This document shows, piece after piece, positions 43,576-53,746 of a stretch of 64,000 bases of DNA. Every line of letters begins with the position of its first letter. The stretch's first letter is position 1. A program made the position numbers and the translations under genes. Under the pieces are notes generated by a model. That model saw nothing but the letters and a program-made list of their open reading frames with translations, did not search any database and was not told where the DNA came from. Origin of the DNA: SAR92 clade bacterium H455 (GTDB lineage Bacteria; Pseudomonadota; Gammaproteobacteria; Pseudomonadales; Porticoccaceae); contig CP103416.1 in the NCBI GenBank assembly GCA_024802545.1, positions 2,728,001 to 2,792,000 of the forward strand. The letters run 5' to 3'.

Positions 43576-44226
43576 CTACAGCTTGTTCGGACCTACCCGC
43601 CTGGCAATCCAATAGTCGAGACTAAACCAGCGCCCAGGGCCAGTAAACAAAAGCATCAACAGCATAATAAAATAGGTCGCCGCAAACTCGATGCCGTTAT
43701 TCAAAATCACCAAACCGCCCTTCTCGGTGAGCCAGCTGTAGTTGCCGTGGCGCTTCAAAAGCGCCTTGGCCGCGCCTAAGCGCTCACCGACACCAACGCT
43801 ATTTTCAAGACTTCTCTCCGCCGCTGGCACGCCAACCATAGCCAATACCTTAGCTGTGCTGGTATGGGGATCTCCGGGAGCAATGGCGAACCAACCGTTG
43901 TCCCAATGAGCACTACCCGCCGCCACCATCATGGTCACCATCAGCGGGATGGCCACCAACCGAGTAGCCAAACCCACCAGCAGAGCCAGGCCGCCAATCA
44001 ATTCTGCACTGGCGGCGAGCAGTACCATTAAAGCGGGGGCAGGTAGCCCCAAGCCCCAATCGGGGTTACCAAACCAAGCCACCATATCGTCCCAGTTGGC
44101 AAATTTATGCAGACCGACACCAATAAAGATCGGCGCCAGATAGAGCCGCAGAGCGAGGGGCCCGAGCCAATCAATATATTTGAGTTTTGAAAGGAAGAGG
44201 TTGTACCAGATAACCCACTGTTGCAT
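43576..44226 (-). CDS. DoxX family membrane protein
   Basis: A 216-residue protein with four predicted membrane helices and the DoxX pattern LALRLYLAPIFIGVGLHKF near the N-terminus and AASAELIGGLALLVGLATRL in the middle. DoxX proteins are linked to quinone or thiosulfate oxidation and redox stress, but the activity here is unknown. The start at ATG 44226 is chosen because AAGGAG is eight bases upstream; GTG 44235 and ATG 44232 are in frame. Confidence 0.82.
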   Translation of the reverse strand: MQQWVIWYNLFLSKLKYIDWLGPLALRLYLAPIFIGVGLHKFANWDDMVAWFGNPDWGLGLPAPALMVLLAASAELIGGLALLVGLATRLVAIPLMVTMMVAAGSAHWDNGWFAIAPGDPHTSTAKVLAMVGVPAAERSLENSVGVGERLGAAKALLKRHGNYSWLTEKGGLVILNNGIEFAATYFIMLLMLLFTGPGRWFSLDYWIARRVGPNKL

Positions 44227-44406
44227 GTTCATCACTCCTTGATTTTATTGTTACAGATTATGTCAGTGAAAAATTAGATTGCCCCTCGAGGAAAAAATTC
44301 CCACCTTCCTATGAGTTAGCATATATTCCGCGAATAGGCTTTGTTTTCCCTCGCTTTGCGCCGTCCATTAAACGAGAATGAAGTCTTAAATTACTCCGTG
44401 CCAAAC

Positions 44407-45789
44407 ATGCCCATCGACAATCCCAATCGGTCCACACAACTCAGCCATGCGAAGCAGTTATGGTCCCTCGCCGGGCCGCTGATTTTCGGTCAGGTGGCTG
44501 TGGTGGGCATGACCGTCACCGATATTTATATGGCCGGCCAAATCAGCGCCGACGAGTTAGCAGCGGTACAGCTGGGTGGTAGTATCTGGGCGGTAATCAA
44601 TCTAATTGTGATCGGCATTATGCTCGGCAATAGCCCGATTATCGGCAACCACTGGGGTGCCGGCAATAAGCACCTAGTGCGCTTCCAATTTCAGCAGGCA
44701 CTGTGGTTAGCTGTGCCTGTTGGCATAGTGGTGAACTGCGGCATTCTGTTCGGCATTTACATCCTCGGTCAGCTAGACATTCCCGCGGAAGTCTATGATG
44801 TCGGCCGCCGCTATATGCTGCCATTTTTGATTACCGGACTCATGTTTCCAGCATTCTTTGTCTTCCGCACGACCTTTGAGGGCATGGGTGATATTCGACC
44901 GGTTATGGTATTTAACGGCGCTGCATTTTTGCTCAATATTGTTCTCGACTATGTGCTGGTATTTGGCAAGCTAGGGGTGCCGGCAATGGGCGGCGCCGGC
45001 GCTGGTTGGGCTACGGCCATTGTCATGACCTTTCTGCTGATCTGCATGGCAGTCTATGCCCAGCGCTCGAGCACCATGCGCGCATTAAAACTCTACAGTG
45101 ATTTTGCCCGGGTTAATATCGCGGCGATTATTAACATCTTACGTCTTGGCGTTCCCATCGCCCTCAATATTGCCGCGGAAATTATGTTTTTCGCCATTAT
45201 CCCGCTGATGATCGCCCATCTAGGTTCAGATGTAGTCGGCGCCCATGCCATCGCGATTAATATAGATTCACTGGCCTTTATGGTTCCCCTGGGTGTCGCG
45301 TCAGCGCTGACAATCAAGGTGGCTATGGCGGAAGGTGCTGGAGATCCGAAGTTGGCGAGACGCTACTGTATCGTCGGCTACAAGATGGTGTTTATACTCG
45401 GACTGACCACCGCAGTATTAAAAATCACTCTACGGGAAGACCTAGCGGCACTGTTTAGTGCCGACCCCAATGTTCAGCTAATCGCTGCCAATCTATTCTT
45501 ATTTGCCGCTGTTTTAGGCTCTGTGGATTCGCTGCAGATGACCGCTAGCGGTGCACTGCGTGGCTATAAAGACGTGCGTATACCTCTGTTGATTCAGGTG
45601 GTGGCGTTCTGGGGCATTGCCTTCCCGATTGCTTACTCTCTGGCGCTAACTGATATGTGGGGCGAGCCCATGGGGGTTTACGGCTTTTGGGTGGGTACAG
45701 TTATTGGCGCATCCTGTGCTGGAATTGGTTTGATGACTAGATGGAATATTGTCTCGCGACGCAGAATTCAGGCACTGGAGAATTTATAG
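44407..45789 (+). CDS. MATE family efflux transporter
   Basis: A 460-residue carrier with about 12 membrane helices in two similar halves, typical of NorM/DinF MATE pumps that export drugs with Na+ or H+. Blocks such as LWSLAGPLIFGQVAVVGMTVTDIYMAG and YDVGRRYMLPFLITGLMFPAFFVFRTTFEGMGD are diagnostic. The frame extends upstream to 44341, but the first 22 residues are not membrane-like and the ATG at 44407 fits the family start. It ends next to convergent prmC. Confidence 0.9.
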   Translation: MPIDNPNRSTQLSHAKQLWSLAGPLIFGQVAVVGMTVTDIYMAGQISADELAAVQLGGSIWAVINLIVIGIMLGNSPIIGNHWGAGNKHLVRFQFQQALWLAVPVGIVVNCGILFGIYILGQLDIPAEVYDVGRRYMLPFLITGLMFPAFFVFRTTFEGMGDIRPVMVFNGAAFLLNIVLDYVLVFGKLGVPAMGGAGAGWATAIVMTFLLICMAVYAQRSSTMRALKLYSDFARVNIAAIINILRLGVPIALNIAAEIMFFAIIPLMIAHLGSDVVGAHAIAINIDSLAFMVPLGVASALTIKVAMAEGAGDPKLARRYCIVGYKMVFILGLTTAVLKITLREDLAALFSADPNVQLIAANLFLFAAVLGSVDSLQMTASGALRGYKDVRIPLLIQVVAFWGIAFPIAYSLALTDMWGEPMGVYGFWVGTVIGASCAGIGLMTRWNIVSRRRIQALENL

Positions 45790-45793
45790 TTGG

Positions 45794-46627
45794 TTATAAA
45801 GGATGACGCCCTAGAGTTATCCGTTCGCAACCATTTAGGTCCTGGCGGGTCTCCACCAATACGAAGCCAGCTCTATCAAGCAACTCACGCACCGCGGCCC
45901 CCTGATCAAAACCATGCTCCAACACCAGCCAACCGCCATCAGCCAAGTAATCGACGCTCTGGCTGCAGACCAAACGTAAATCATCCAAACCATCATCACC
46001 AGAGACCAGAGCCGAGGCCGGCTCAAAGCGCACATCGCCCTGGCTAAGATGAGGGTCATTGGCTTCAATATAGGGCGGATTGCTAACAATAAGATCAAAG
46101 TGCTGCGTCGGAATAGCAGCAAACCAATCACTGGCAAACAGGGTTACATTGTTGAGCTGATAGCGCTGGCGATTGCGCTCAGCCAGATCCACTGCCTGTT
46201 GCTGCAGATCAACAGCACAGACTTTCCAGTAGCTGCGCTCAGCGGCCAAAGCCAAGGCAATAGCGCCAGTCCCAGTCCCCAAGTCCAACACCGATGCCTG
46301 CTCTGGAAGTGATAGTTCCAGCGCCACTTCCACCAATAGTTCAGTTTCCGGACGGGGGATTAAAGTTGCAGGCGAGACCTCAAGATCGAGGCTCCAGAAT
46401 CCCTGAGAACCGATTAAATAGGCGACAGGTTCTCCCCCTACACGACGCTGCAATAGCCCATCGAACTGTTCACGATGATCATCGCTGACCTGACGCTCAG
46501 GCCAGGTTTTCAAATAGCTGGGGTCCACCCCCAACACAAAACAGAGTAATAACTCGCAGTCTAATTCCGAGCTGTCGCTGAGGTGGTTGGCCGCAGTCGC
46601 AGATTGAAGCAGTTTGGCAATGGTCAT
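45794..46627 (-). CDS. prmC: Release factor glutamine methyltransferase
   Basis: PrmC methylates the GGQ glutamine of RF1 and RF2. The 277-residue protein has the helical N-terminal substrate domain and a Rossmann methyltransferase domain with VLDLGTGTGAIALALA and the catalytic SNPPYIEAND (near residue 180). It directly follows prfA, whose stop overlaps its start region, the usual arrangement. Confidence 0.95.
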   Translation of the reverse strand: MTIAKLLQSATAANHLSDSSELDCELLLCFVLGVDPSYLKTWPERQVSDDHREQFDGLLQRRVGGEPVAYLIGSQGFWSLDLEVSPATLIPRPETELLVEVALELSLPEQASVLDLGTGTGAIALALAAERSYWKVCAVDLQQQAVDLAERNRQRYQLNNVTLFASDWFAAIPTQHFDLIVSNPPYIEANDPHLSQGDVRFEPASALVSGDDGLDDLRLVCSQSVDYLADGGWLVLEHGFDQGAAVRELLDRAGFVLVETRQDLNGCERITLGRHPL

Positions 46628-47709
46628 TATTCAGACAAGCTGGCCAGCTGTTCCGCTTGAAACTCATTGACCAGAGGTCCGAGCACGTCGTCGAGAGAAC
46701 CTTCCATTACTTCACCCAGCTTATAGAGAGTGAGATTAATACGATGATCAGTGACACGCCCCTGGGGGAAATTATAGGTGCGAATACGCTCCGAGCGATC
46801 GCCACTGCCAACCAGTGTTTTACGCTGATCAGACTGCTCTTTGGCCACGGCTTCATCCTGCATCGCCGTCAACCTCGCCTGGAGCACTGACATCGCCTTG
46901 GCACGGTTTTTATGCTGCGAGCGCTCGTCCTGACATTCAACCACCAAACCACTGGGCAGGTGAGTAAGACGAATCGCGGAATCGGTTTTGTTGACGTGCT
47001 GACCACCGGAGCCTGAGGCGCGGAACGTATCCACTCGCAGATCGCCCTTATTGATCTCAATGGCATCCTGCTCGTCCGCTTCAGCCATTACAGCAACTGT
47101 GCAGGCAGAGGTGTGCACGCGACCCTGAGATTCTGTGTCCGGCACACGCTGCACTCGGTGGGCACCGGATTCAAACTTAAGTTTTGAGTAAACACCCTGA
47201 CCGACAATTCGCGCGATCACTTCTTTGTAGCCACCGTGATCGCCACTGTTCTCACTAATAATCTCAACCTTCCAACGCTTAGTTTCCGCGTATCTGCTGT
47301 ACATGCGGAAAAGATCCCCAGAAAAAATCGCCGCTTCGTCGCCGCCGGTTCCTGCACGAATTTCAAGAAAGACGTTTTTCGAATCTTTGGGGTCTTTTGG
47401 CAGCAGCAGTTTTTGAATTTCTAACTCTAGTTCATGGCGCTGGGCTTCACCGCTGCGCATTTCCTCTTGGGCCATCTCTCGCATATCCGTATCCGAGTCC
47501 TTTAACAGCAGTTTGGCCTCTTCAATATTCTCCAGCACATCTTTGTAGCTGGCGTAGGTTTTAACCAGGAGCTCAAGCTCCGCATACTCTTTAGAGAGGG
47601 TGCGAAAGCGATTTTGATCACTGATAATATCGCCATCACTGAGCAGTGCGCCCACTTCTTCATAGCGTTCAGAGAGGTGATCTAACTTTGAGAGAATTGA
47701 AGCTTTCAT
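46627..47709 (-). CDS. prfA: Peptide chain release factor 1
   Basis: RF1 terminates translation at UAA and UAG. The 360-residue protein has the stop-codon-reading PxT motif, here PDT (in [11 protein letters not shown], near residue 185), and the catalytic GGQ in [13 protein letters not shown] (near 230). All domains are complete. It is followed by prmC, whose product methylates the GGQ, and preceded by hemA in the same direction, as in E. coli. Confidence 0.97.
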   Translation of the reverse strand: MKASILSKLDHLSERYEEVGALLSDGDIISDQNRFRTLSKEYAELELLVKTYASYKDVLENIEEAKLLLKDSDTDMREMAQEEMRSGEAQRHELELEIQKLLLPKDPKDSKNVFLEIRAGTGGDEAAIFSGDLFRMYSRYAETKRWKVEIISENSGDHGGYKEVIARIVGQGVYSKLKFESGAHRVQRVPDTESQGRVHTSACTVAVMAEADEQDAIEINKGDLRVDTFRASGSGGQHVNKTDSAIRLTHLPSGLVVECQDERSQHKNRAKAMSVLQARLTAMQDEAVAKEQSDQRKTLVGSGDRSERIRTYNFPQGRVTDHRINLTLYKLGEVMEGSLDDVLGPLVNEFQAEQLASLSE

Positions 47710-47825
47710 TGAATATCCATGTCTGGTTTTACGCCTTTAAAGCGCGGTGTAATTTGGTGGTTCGAAACCGAAGGTATAAAGGGCTAAACAGGTAAAGAGA
47801 TAGCCAGATACTGCAGTGAGCGACG

Positions 47826-49082
47826 CTAACGCTTTTTATCCAGACCAAAAAGATCCTGAGTGGCATTGATCGTGTCATCCCGACCCTCTTCACTGGCCTG
47901 TTTGAGGATAGTGGTGGGTTTGTGCATTAACTTATTGGTCAGATTGCGCGCCAATGTTTCGATCACCGACTCTGAGGCCTGACCACGCTGCAGAGACTGC
48001 AACGCCTTGCCAACTTCTTCAACACGAATTTTTTCTACGCTATCGCGAAAAGCGCGAATGGTATCCACAACAGCCAATGATCGCTGTTGCCGTGACCAGC
48101 TGTCGGCTTCCTGATCAATAATGGCCTGAGCCACATCGGCGGCGGTCTGGCGCGCGCGCAGATTGCCCTGAATAACTTCCTGCAAATCATCCACTGTATA
48201 AAGGTAGACGTCCTCTAGAGTTTCCACCTCGGGCTCTATATCTCGAGGGACGGCTATATCCACCATAAACATGGGTTTGTGGCGACGCTTTTTCAGAGCC
48301 GATTCCACGGCACCTTTACCCAGTACTGGCAGTTGGCTGGCAGTGGAAGAAATAACTATATCCGCCTGAGGCAGATGATCGTGAATATCCGATAGCAGAA
48401 TCGCGTTAGCGGAAAAATCTGCAGCCAGCTCCTGCGCGCGACTCAGAGTTCGATTGGCAACCGTAATCGATCCCACCTGCTTGTCTCGCAGATGTCGCGC
48501 TACCAGCTCGATGGTTTCGCCAGCGCCAATCAACAGCGCATGAACATCTTTTAAGTCGGCAAAAATCTGTTCCGCAAGACTTACCGAGGCGTAGGCAACT
48601 GACACTGGATTTTGACCAATGGCGGTTTCGGAACGCACTCTCTTGGCTGCGGCAAAGGTACTTTGAAAAACCTGATTGAGGTGCGTGGCAACCGTACCCG
48701 CCTCGCGACCCACGGCATAGGCCGATTTAATCTGACCAAAAATTTGCGGCTCGCCGAGCACCAGTGAATCGAGCCCGCTGGCAACACACATAATATGTCG
48801 CACCGCCTGCTGATCCCGGTAACAGTAATAACAGTCCCGCAACTGTTCCAGCTCCACCCCTTTGCAATCCGCCAACCAATTCAGCAGCTGTTCATCACTG
48901 GCATCCCCATGAACATAAATCTCGGTGCGATTACAGGTGGATAGCAGTGCGATTTCACCACCGGGCAGACACTCTAGGGCTTGCTGCAGGGACTCAATAA
49001 CAATTTCTGGAGCAAAGGCAACGCGGCCGCGGAGATCCACGGAAGCGGTTGTATGATTTATGCCAAATGCCAGAATACCCAT
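47826..49082 (-). CDS. hemA: Glutamyl-tRNA reductase
   Basis: HemA reduces glutamyl-tRNA to glutamate-1-semialdehyde, the first step of tetrapyrrole synthesis, needed for the cytochromes of this window. The 418-residue protein has the catalytic Cys in LLSTCNRTEIYV (near residue 50), GLDSLVLGEPQIFGQ, and the NADPH-binding IGAGETIELVARHL. The heme-responsive N-terminus differs from E. coli. It is 116 bases upstream of prfA and divergent to the lolB block. Confidence 0.96.
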   Translation of the reverse strand: MGILAFGINHTTASVDLRGRVAFAPEIVIESLQQALECLPGGEIALLSTCNRTEIYVHGDASDEQLLNWLADCKGVELEQLRDCYYCYRDQQAVRHIMCVASGLDSLVLGEPQIFGQIKSAYAVGREAGTVATHLNQVFQSTFAAAKRVRSETAIGQNPVSVAYASVSLAEQIFADLKDVHALLIGAGETIELVARHLRDKQVGSITVANRTLSRAQELAADFSANAILLSDIHDHLPQADIVISSTASQLPVLGKGAVESALKKRRHKPMFMVDIAVPRDIEPEVETLEDVYLYTVDDLQEVIQGNLRARQTAADVAQAIIDQEADSWSRQQRSLAVVDTIRAFRDSVEKIRVEEVGKALQSLQRGQASESVIETLARNLTNKLMHKPTTILKQASEEGRDDTINATQDLFGLDKKR

Positions 49083-49300
49083 GATGAATGCGCTGTTTGT
49101 CTCTCTGCTACTTGCTTAATTATCTGTCTATACTCAAAATCAATGGCGGTTAGATTTCGACTGGTGGTTTTAAGCGAGAGATTTTACACCAGTCTGGCCA
49201 GCATAATCAGAAATACCACAAAAAAAGGATAATGTTGGAAAGCGCGCTAATCTTTTCCAGTAATAAAGGTCTTAACCAATGGATCTGCCAAAAAAAGAAG

Positions 49301-51142
49301 ATGATGAAATTACCTAACTCTATTCGCTCAGCACCCTTTGCTATCAGTCTCGTTGCACTGCTGACGGCCTGTGCCTCGGCACCGGAAAACGGCGATCCAT
49401 CCTCATCGGCAGCGCCCGCTGACAGAATAGAATTTCCAAAACAAGAATTAGCCGCCATCAAACCCTTTGCCGAAGAGTCTCTCTACCAAACTTTAGTTGC
49501 CGATGTAGCTCTAACCCGAGGTCAGTTTAAGACCGCTCTGGAGAACTATCTGGTGCAGGCGCGGGAAACCCGCGACGCCGGCATTATTCGCCTGACCAAC
49601 AGCATTGCCTCTCACCAGGGCGATGCCGGAGCCATGCTCGAGAGCGCGCAACTCTGGGTCGAAGTAGAGCCCAATGAGACCGACGCGCGCCGTGCGGCGC
49701 TGCAAGCCTATGCCGTGTATAAGCGGCCCTTTGAAGCACTGGAGCAGGCCTCTTGGCTGTACCGCAACAACAATGACCAGGAAGCCTTTCTCGCCGTAAC
49801 GGCGATTGATGAAGGCAATAAAAAGGCGTTGATTCCCCGGCTGATCGAAGCCTACAGAGCCCTGCCATTGGAACCCGACCAGCAAGCTGCAGCAGAATTG
49901 GCAGTAGCGATTTTGTTTCGTGAAGTGGGAGACTTAGACAGCGCCGTAGCCACCAGCCAATATTTTTTAACTATGGCCCCAGACAATCAGCGCGGTATTT
50001 TGCTGTTAGCTCAGCTGTTGCACCAACAAGATAAGGTAACCGAAGCCTCCGCTCTGCTTGCAGATGCACTGCAACGACAACCTGAGGATCGCAATCTGCG
50101 CCTGCAGTACGCCCGCTTTCTCACCCTGCTTGATCGCCCCAAGGCGATTCTGCAGTTCGAGCAATTAAGAGAGCAGAATACCGACGACCAACAAATCAAC
50201 TTTTTGCTCGGCCTACTCTACCTTAATCAAGGCAGTGAAGAGCTAGCCACAACGCTTTTGCAACAGGCCTCTAGGGATCCCCAAATAAGCGCTGATGCTC
50301 AGTATCATCTCGCCACTATCGCTGAGCGCAACGGCGATCTAACCACTGCACTGCGGCACTATCAGCAGGTCAAATTTGGCCGCAACTATTTAGCTGCTGC
50401 ATCCAAAGCCACCATACTGTTAGCCCAGGGCTATGGCATAGATTATGCCAGAGCCTATCTGCAGACTTTGCGCCAGCAGCAACCCAATCAGGCCTCCGAG
50501 CTTATTCAGCTGGAGTCCAACCTGCTGGTCAGCAATAACCAGAGCGAGCAGGCGATTAACTTACTCAGTAGAGGATTGCGGGCAAACCCAACTGATGCCA
50601 AGCTGCTCTATGCGCGCTCAATGGTGGCGGAACTACAGAATAACTTTGCCCTCGCCGAACAGGATTTGCGTGCCCTGCTGGCCCAGGATGCGGACAATCC
50701 TACGGCACTTAATGCCCTCGGGTACACCATGATTCTGCACACAGACCGTAGTGAAGAGGCCTATCGACTGATCAAGCGCGCCTATCTGTTAAACCCCGGA
50801 GATCCCGCGATTATCGACAGCATGGGTTGGGTCTTATTTGTTATGGGCAAAGCCGAAGAGGCGCTGCCCTACCTACAGAAAGCCATGGCGATTTTGCCTG
50901 ACCCCGAAATTGCCGCCCATCTAGGTGAGGTTCAATGGTTTCTCGGTGAGCGACAGGCGGCTCTGCAAACCTGGCAGCGTGGCCTTGCCCAGTCACCGAA
51001 TCATCCAACCATTAAAAGCACCATGCAACGGCTTGGGGTAGATGCCGCTGACTTCGACACAACTAGAAAAAATAGCAAAGAAAATAGCAGTGCAGACTCT
51101 GCGGCTCTAATCGACACCAGCCAACCAGAGACGAATCAGTGA
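49301..51142 (+). CDS. Tetratricopeptide-repeat lipoprotein next to lolB
   Basis: A 613-residue protein with a lipoprotein signal (lipobox LLTAC, near residue 22) followed by about 12 TPR-like helical repeats (for example PTDAKLLYARSMVAELQNNFALAEQDL and PAIIDSMGWVLFVMGKAEEALPYLQKAM). A homologue is commonly found upstream of lolB in Pseudomonas. It is likely periplasmic or on the outer membrane and binds protein partners; the role is unknown. ATG 49301, right after AAAAGAAG, is preferred to 49232, which would bury the signal peptide. Confidence 0.85.
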   Translation: MMKLPNSIRSAPFAISLVALLTACASAPENGDPSSSAAPADRIEFPKQELAAIKPFAEESLYQTLVADVALTRGQFKTALENYLVQARETRDAGIIRLTNSIASHQGDAGAMLESAQLWVEVEPNETDARRAALQAYAVYKRPFEALEQASWLYRNNNDQEAFLAVTAIDEGNKKALIPRLIEAYRALPLEPDQQAAAELAVAILFREVGDLDSAVATSQYFLTMAPDNQRGILLLAQLLHQQDKVTEASALLADALQRQPEDRNLRLQYARFLTLLDRPKAILQFEQLREQNTDDQQINFLLGLLYLNQGSEELATTLLQQASRDPQISADAQYHLATIAERNGDLTTALRHYQQVKFGRNYLAAASKATILLAQGYGIDYARAYLQTLRQQQPNQASELIQLESNLLVSNNQSEQAINLLSRGLRANPTDAKLLYARSMVAELQNNFALAEQDLRALLAQDADNPTALNALGYTMILHTDRSEEAYRLIKRAYLLNPGDPAIIDSMGWVLFVMGKAEEALPYLQKAMAILPDPEIAAHLGEVQWFLGERQAALQTWQRGLAQSPNHPTIKSTMQRLGVDAADFDTTRKNSKENSSADSAALIDTSQPETNQ

Positions 51143-51744
51143 ACAGAGCCCTTCTACTTATAGCTGTGTTAATGCTCGGTGCCTGCGCTATCCAGCCGCA
51201 GACCCAAGTCTCAACCCCCAGTGATTGGCAGGCCTATCAGGCACGGGTTTCACAGCTCAATGATTGGCACCTTGCTGGCAAGCTCGGTTTTCGCGGACCA
51301 GACAACGGCGGCAGCGCATCAGTCAACTGGCAGCAGCGTCAGAACAACTATCAATTACATCTCTCCGGCCCCTTTGGCGCTAGCAGTGCAACCCTATACG
51401 GCAATCAACAGATCGCAGAAATGGTCTATCAAGACAAACTTTATCGCCAGACGCCACAGCAGTTGGCTAGCCAACTCACCGGTGTGCCTCTGCCAGTAGA
51501 CGCACTTAGCTGGTGGGCCCGAGGCCTGCCTTCCCCAGATCAAGCAACAGCCAGCAGTATTGCCACCAGTCCTGAAGGCTATGCCAGCAGTTTTCAACAG
51601 GCCGGCTGGCAGCTAAGCTTTAGCCGCTACTCAGATACCGATGCCGGCAGCTTGCCGGGTAAAATCGTCGGCACTCACCAATCCAGCGATGATAGGCGCT
51701 ACTCCTTTAAGCTGGTAATATCCGCCTGGTCATTCGCCAAATAA
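51139..51744 (+). CDS. lolB: Outer-membrane lipoprotein receptor LolB
   Basis: LolB takes lipoproteins from LolA and places them in the outer membrane. The 201-residue protein has the lipobox MLGACA at its N-terminus and the conserved WHLAGKLGFRGPDNGGSASVNW strand, then GPFGASSATLYGN. Its GTG start overlaps the end of the TPR gene by four bases, implying coupling. The dolP, bamE and TPR lipoproteins here would be its cargo if outer-membrane destined. Confidence 0.93.
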   Translation: MNRALLLIAVLMLGACAIQPQTQVSTPSDWQAYQARVSQLNDWHLAGKLGFRGPDNGGSASVNWQQRQNNYQLHLSGPFGASSATLYGNQQIAEMVYQDKLYRQTPQQLASQLTGVPLPVDALSWWARGLPSPDQATASSIATSPEGYASSFQQAGWQLSFSRYSDTDAGSLPGKIVGTHQSSDDRRYSFKLVISAWSFAK

Positions 51745-51757
51745 GAATCGCGCCAAC

Positions 51758-52627
51758 ATGATGCCTTCGATTAGCCTATCGGCACCGCCGAAAATTAACC
51801 TGTTTTTACATATCACCGGTCAGCGTGACGACGGCTATCACAACCTGCAAACATTATTTCAGCTTCTGGATGGCGGCGATCTGCTTACATTTACAGTGAC
51901 CGATAACAGCGAGATTCGCTTATCACCGCAAGTTGAGGGCGTCGCTGAAGAAGATAATTTAATTATTCGCGCAGCAAGAGCACTGCAGAAAAAGACCGGC
52001 TGCAAACTGGGCTGTTCGATTACTGTGGATAAAAAGTTGCCCATGGGCGCAGGTCTGGGGGGTGGCAGCAGCAATGCCGCAACCACTCTACTGGCTCTGA
52101 ATACACTCTGGCAATGCCATTTATCTCTGGTGGAACTGGCTAAATTGGGCTCAACACTGGGGGCTGATGTGCCGGTTTTTGTCATGGGCCGCAGTGCCTT
52201 CGCCGAAGGCATTGGCGATAAACTAACCCCCTTTGATATAGCGAATAGCTGGTATTTGGTCATTACCCCTCCCTGTAAGGTGTCAACAGGTGAAATATTT
52301 TCAAATCCTCAATTGACAAGGCACTCCCTACCGATCAAAATACGCGCCCTCTCGGAGGAGCAGTACAGGAATGACTGCCAGGCAATTGTCGAAGAGCTCT
52401 ACCCGCAGGTCAAAGAGGTGGTGGAGTGGATTGAAAACTTCGCAAAGCCAGTGATGACAGGAACTGGAGCAAGTGTGTTTTGCCGCTGGGAAACGCAGGC
52501 CGAAGCCAACAAGGTTTTAGCAGCTGTTCCACAGCACTGGAGTGCGTTTGTTGCGCGAGGTGTTAATCACTCGCAAGTACATCAGCAATTGAGAGACTTT
52601 TTTACTGGGGCGTCGCCAAGTGGTTAA
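51758..52627 (+). CDS. ispE: 4-diphosphocytidyl-2-C-methyl-D-erythritol kinase
   Basis: IspE phosphorylates CDP-methylerythritol in the non-mevalonate isoprenoid pathway. The 289-residue GHMP kinase has APPKINLFLHITGQRDDGYHNL, the ATP loop PMGAGLGGGSSNAA and ADVPVF. The stop codon lies 22 bases inside the following tRNA-Gln gene, so the last residues (GASPSG) are written by tRNA sequence. It follows lolB by 13 bases. Confidence 0.95.
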   Translation: MMPSISLSAPPKINLFLHITGQRDDGYHNLQTLFQLLDGGDLLTFTVTDNSEIRLSPQVEGVAEEDNLIIRAARALQKKTGCKLGCSITVDKKLPMGAGLGGGSSNAATTLLALNTLWQCHLSLVELAKLGSTLGADVPVFVMGRSAFAEGIGDKLTPFDIANSWYLVITPPCKVSTGEIFSNPQLTRHSLPIKIRALSEEQYRNDCQAIVEELYPQVKEVVEWIENFAKPVMTGTGASVFCRWETQAEANKVLAAVPQHWSAFVARGVNHSQVHQQLRDFFTGASPSG

Positions 52628-52681
52628 GGCATCGGGTTTTGATCCCGGTATTCGGAGGTTCGAATCCTCCCGCCCCAGCCA
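52606..52681 (+). tRNA. glnX: tRNA-Gln (anticodon TTG)
   Basis: A 76-base cloverleaf including encoded CCA. The acceptor TGGGGCG pairs with CGCCCCA, the discriminator is G, the anticodon loop is TTTTGAT with anticodon TTG, and the T-stem is GGAGG-TTCGAAT-CCTCC. The U1-A72 pair and discriminator G are typical glutamine identity elements. Its 5' end overlaps the end of ispE by 22 bases. Confidence 0.95.
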
Positions 52682-52711
52682 TATCTTATTATGAATACCA
52701 GGAAAAATGAC

Positions 52712-53653
52712 GTGGCAAGATTGATGGTCTTCTCCGGGAACGCAAACCCGGCACTGGCGAATGAAATCGCCCGTACACTGGGAATCCCGCTTGGTAATGC
52801 AGGTGTTTCACTCTTCTCCGACGGCGAAATCAATATAGAGATTCGTGAGAACGTCCGCGGAAATGACGTGTTTGTAGTCCAGCCTACCTGTGCACCGACC
52901 AATCGCCACCTCATGGAACTGATCTTCATGATCGACGCACTGCGTCGCGCATCTGCCGGTCGTATCACCGCAGTTGTTCCCTACTTTGGCTATGCCCGCC
53001 AAGATCGCCGAGTCCGTTCGGTTCGTGTGCCTATCAGTGCAAAAGTTGTTGCCGATATGCTCTCTAACGCCGGCGTCGATCGCGTTCTCACTGTTGACCT
53101 TCACGCAGAGCAGATTCAAGGCTTCTTCAACTGTACAGTTGATAACGTTTACGGTGCGCCAGTGTTACTCGGCGATATCGAACGTCAAAATCACGAAAAT
53201 CTATTGGTTGTATCTCCAGATGTCGGTGGTGTTGTCCGCGCTAGAGCAGTAGCTAAGCAGCTCGACTGCGATCTGGCGATTATCGATAAGCGTCGCCCTT
53301 CATCTAATCAGAGCGAAGTGATGAATTTGATCGGTGAAGTGGAAGGGCGCACCTGCGTCCTGGTAGACGATATTGTTGATACCGCTGGCACACTCTGTAA
53401 AGCCGCTGAAGCGCTGAAGAAAAATGGCGCGACTAAGGTTGTTGCCTACGCTACCCACGCTGTGTTGTCCGGCAGTGCAATCGAAAATATTAAAAACTCG
53501 CAGCTCGACGAACTGGTAGTAACTAACAGTATCCCGCTGCAGGAAGATGCTAAAAAGTGCGGCAAGATTCGCACCCTTTCTCTGGGCAAACTGCTCGGCG
53601 AGTCAGTGCGTCGCATCAGCAACGAAGAATCTATCAGCGCCATGTTCGACTAA
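52712..53653 (+). CDS. prs: Ribose-phosphate pyrophosphokinase (PRPP synthase)
   Basis: Prs makes PRPP from ribose-5-phosphate and ATP for nucleotide, histidine and tryptophan synthesis. From GTG 52712, with AGGA eight bases upstream, the protein is 313 residues (E. coli 315) and starts [10 protein letters not shown] as in the family. The ATG at 52691 lies only 10 bases after the tRNA and lacks a ribosome site. The catalytic loop [10 protein letters not shown] and PRPP-binding [13 protein letters not shown] are present. Order tRNA-prs-rplY-pth-ychF is conserved. Confidence 0.95.
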   Translation: MARLMVFSGNANPALANEIARTLGIPLGNAGVSLFSDGEINIEIRENVRGNDVFVVQPTCAPTNRHLMELIFMIDALRRASAGRITAVVPYFGYARQDRRVRSVRVPISAKVVADMLSNAGVDRVLTVDLHAEQIQGFFNCTVDNVYGAPVLLGDIERQNHENLLVVSPDVGGVVRARAVAKQLDCDLAIIDKRRPSSNQSEVMNLIGEVEGRTCVLVDDIVDTAGTLCKAAEALKKNGATKVVAYATHAVLSGSAIENIKNSQLDELVVTNSIPLQEDAKKCGKIRTLSLGKLLGESVRRISNEESISAMFD

Positions 53654-53689
53654 CAGCAGGCGCTGTTACAACCGCCTCAATTCCGAGGC
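53651..53689 (+). other. Two hairpins between prs and rplY
   Basis: TAACAGC/GCTGTTA (53651-53657 and 53662-53668, loop AGGC) starts at the prs stop codon. GCCTC/GAGGC (53674-53678 and 53685-53689) follows, then AAAAAA. There is no T-tract, so this may be a processing or attenuation structure rather than a terminator. Confidence 0.4.
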
Positions 53690-53746
53690 AAAAAACTCCG
53701 TTTTAGGTCTGGTCGCGGTCTGATACGGCATTACTAGGAGACTATT

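Noticed and set aside
52691..52711. ATG start for prs at 52691
   Set aside because: No ribosome site fits between the tRNA and this codon; GTG 52712 has AGGA and gives the family N-terminus.
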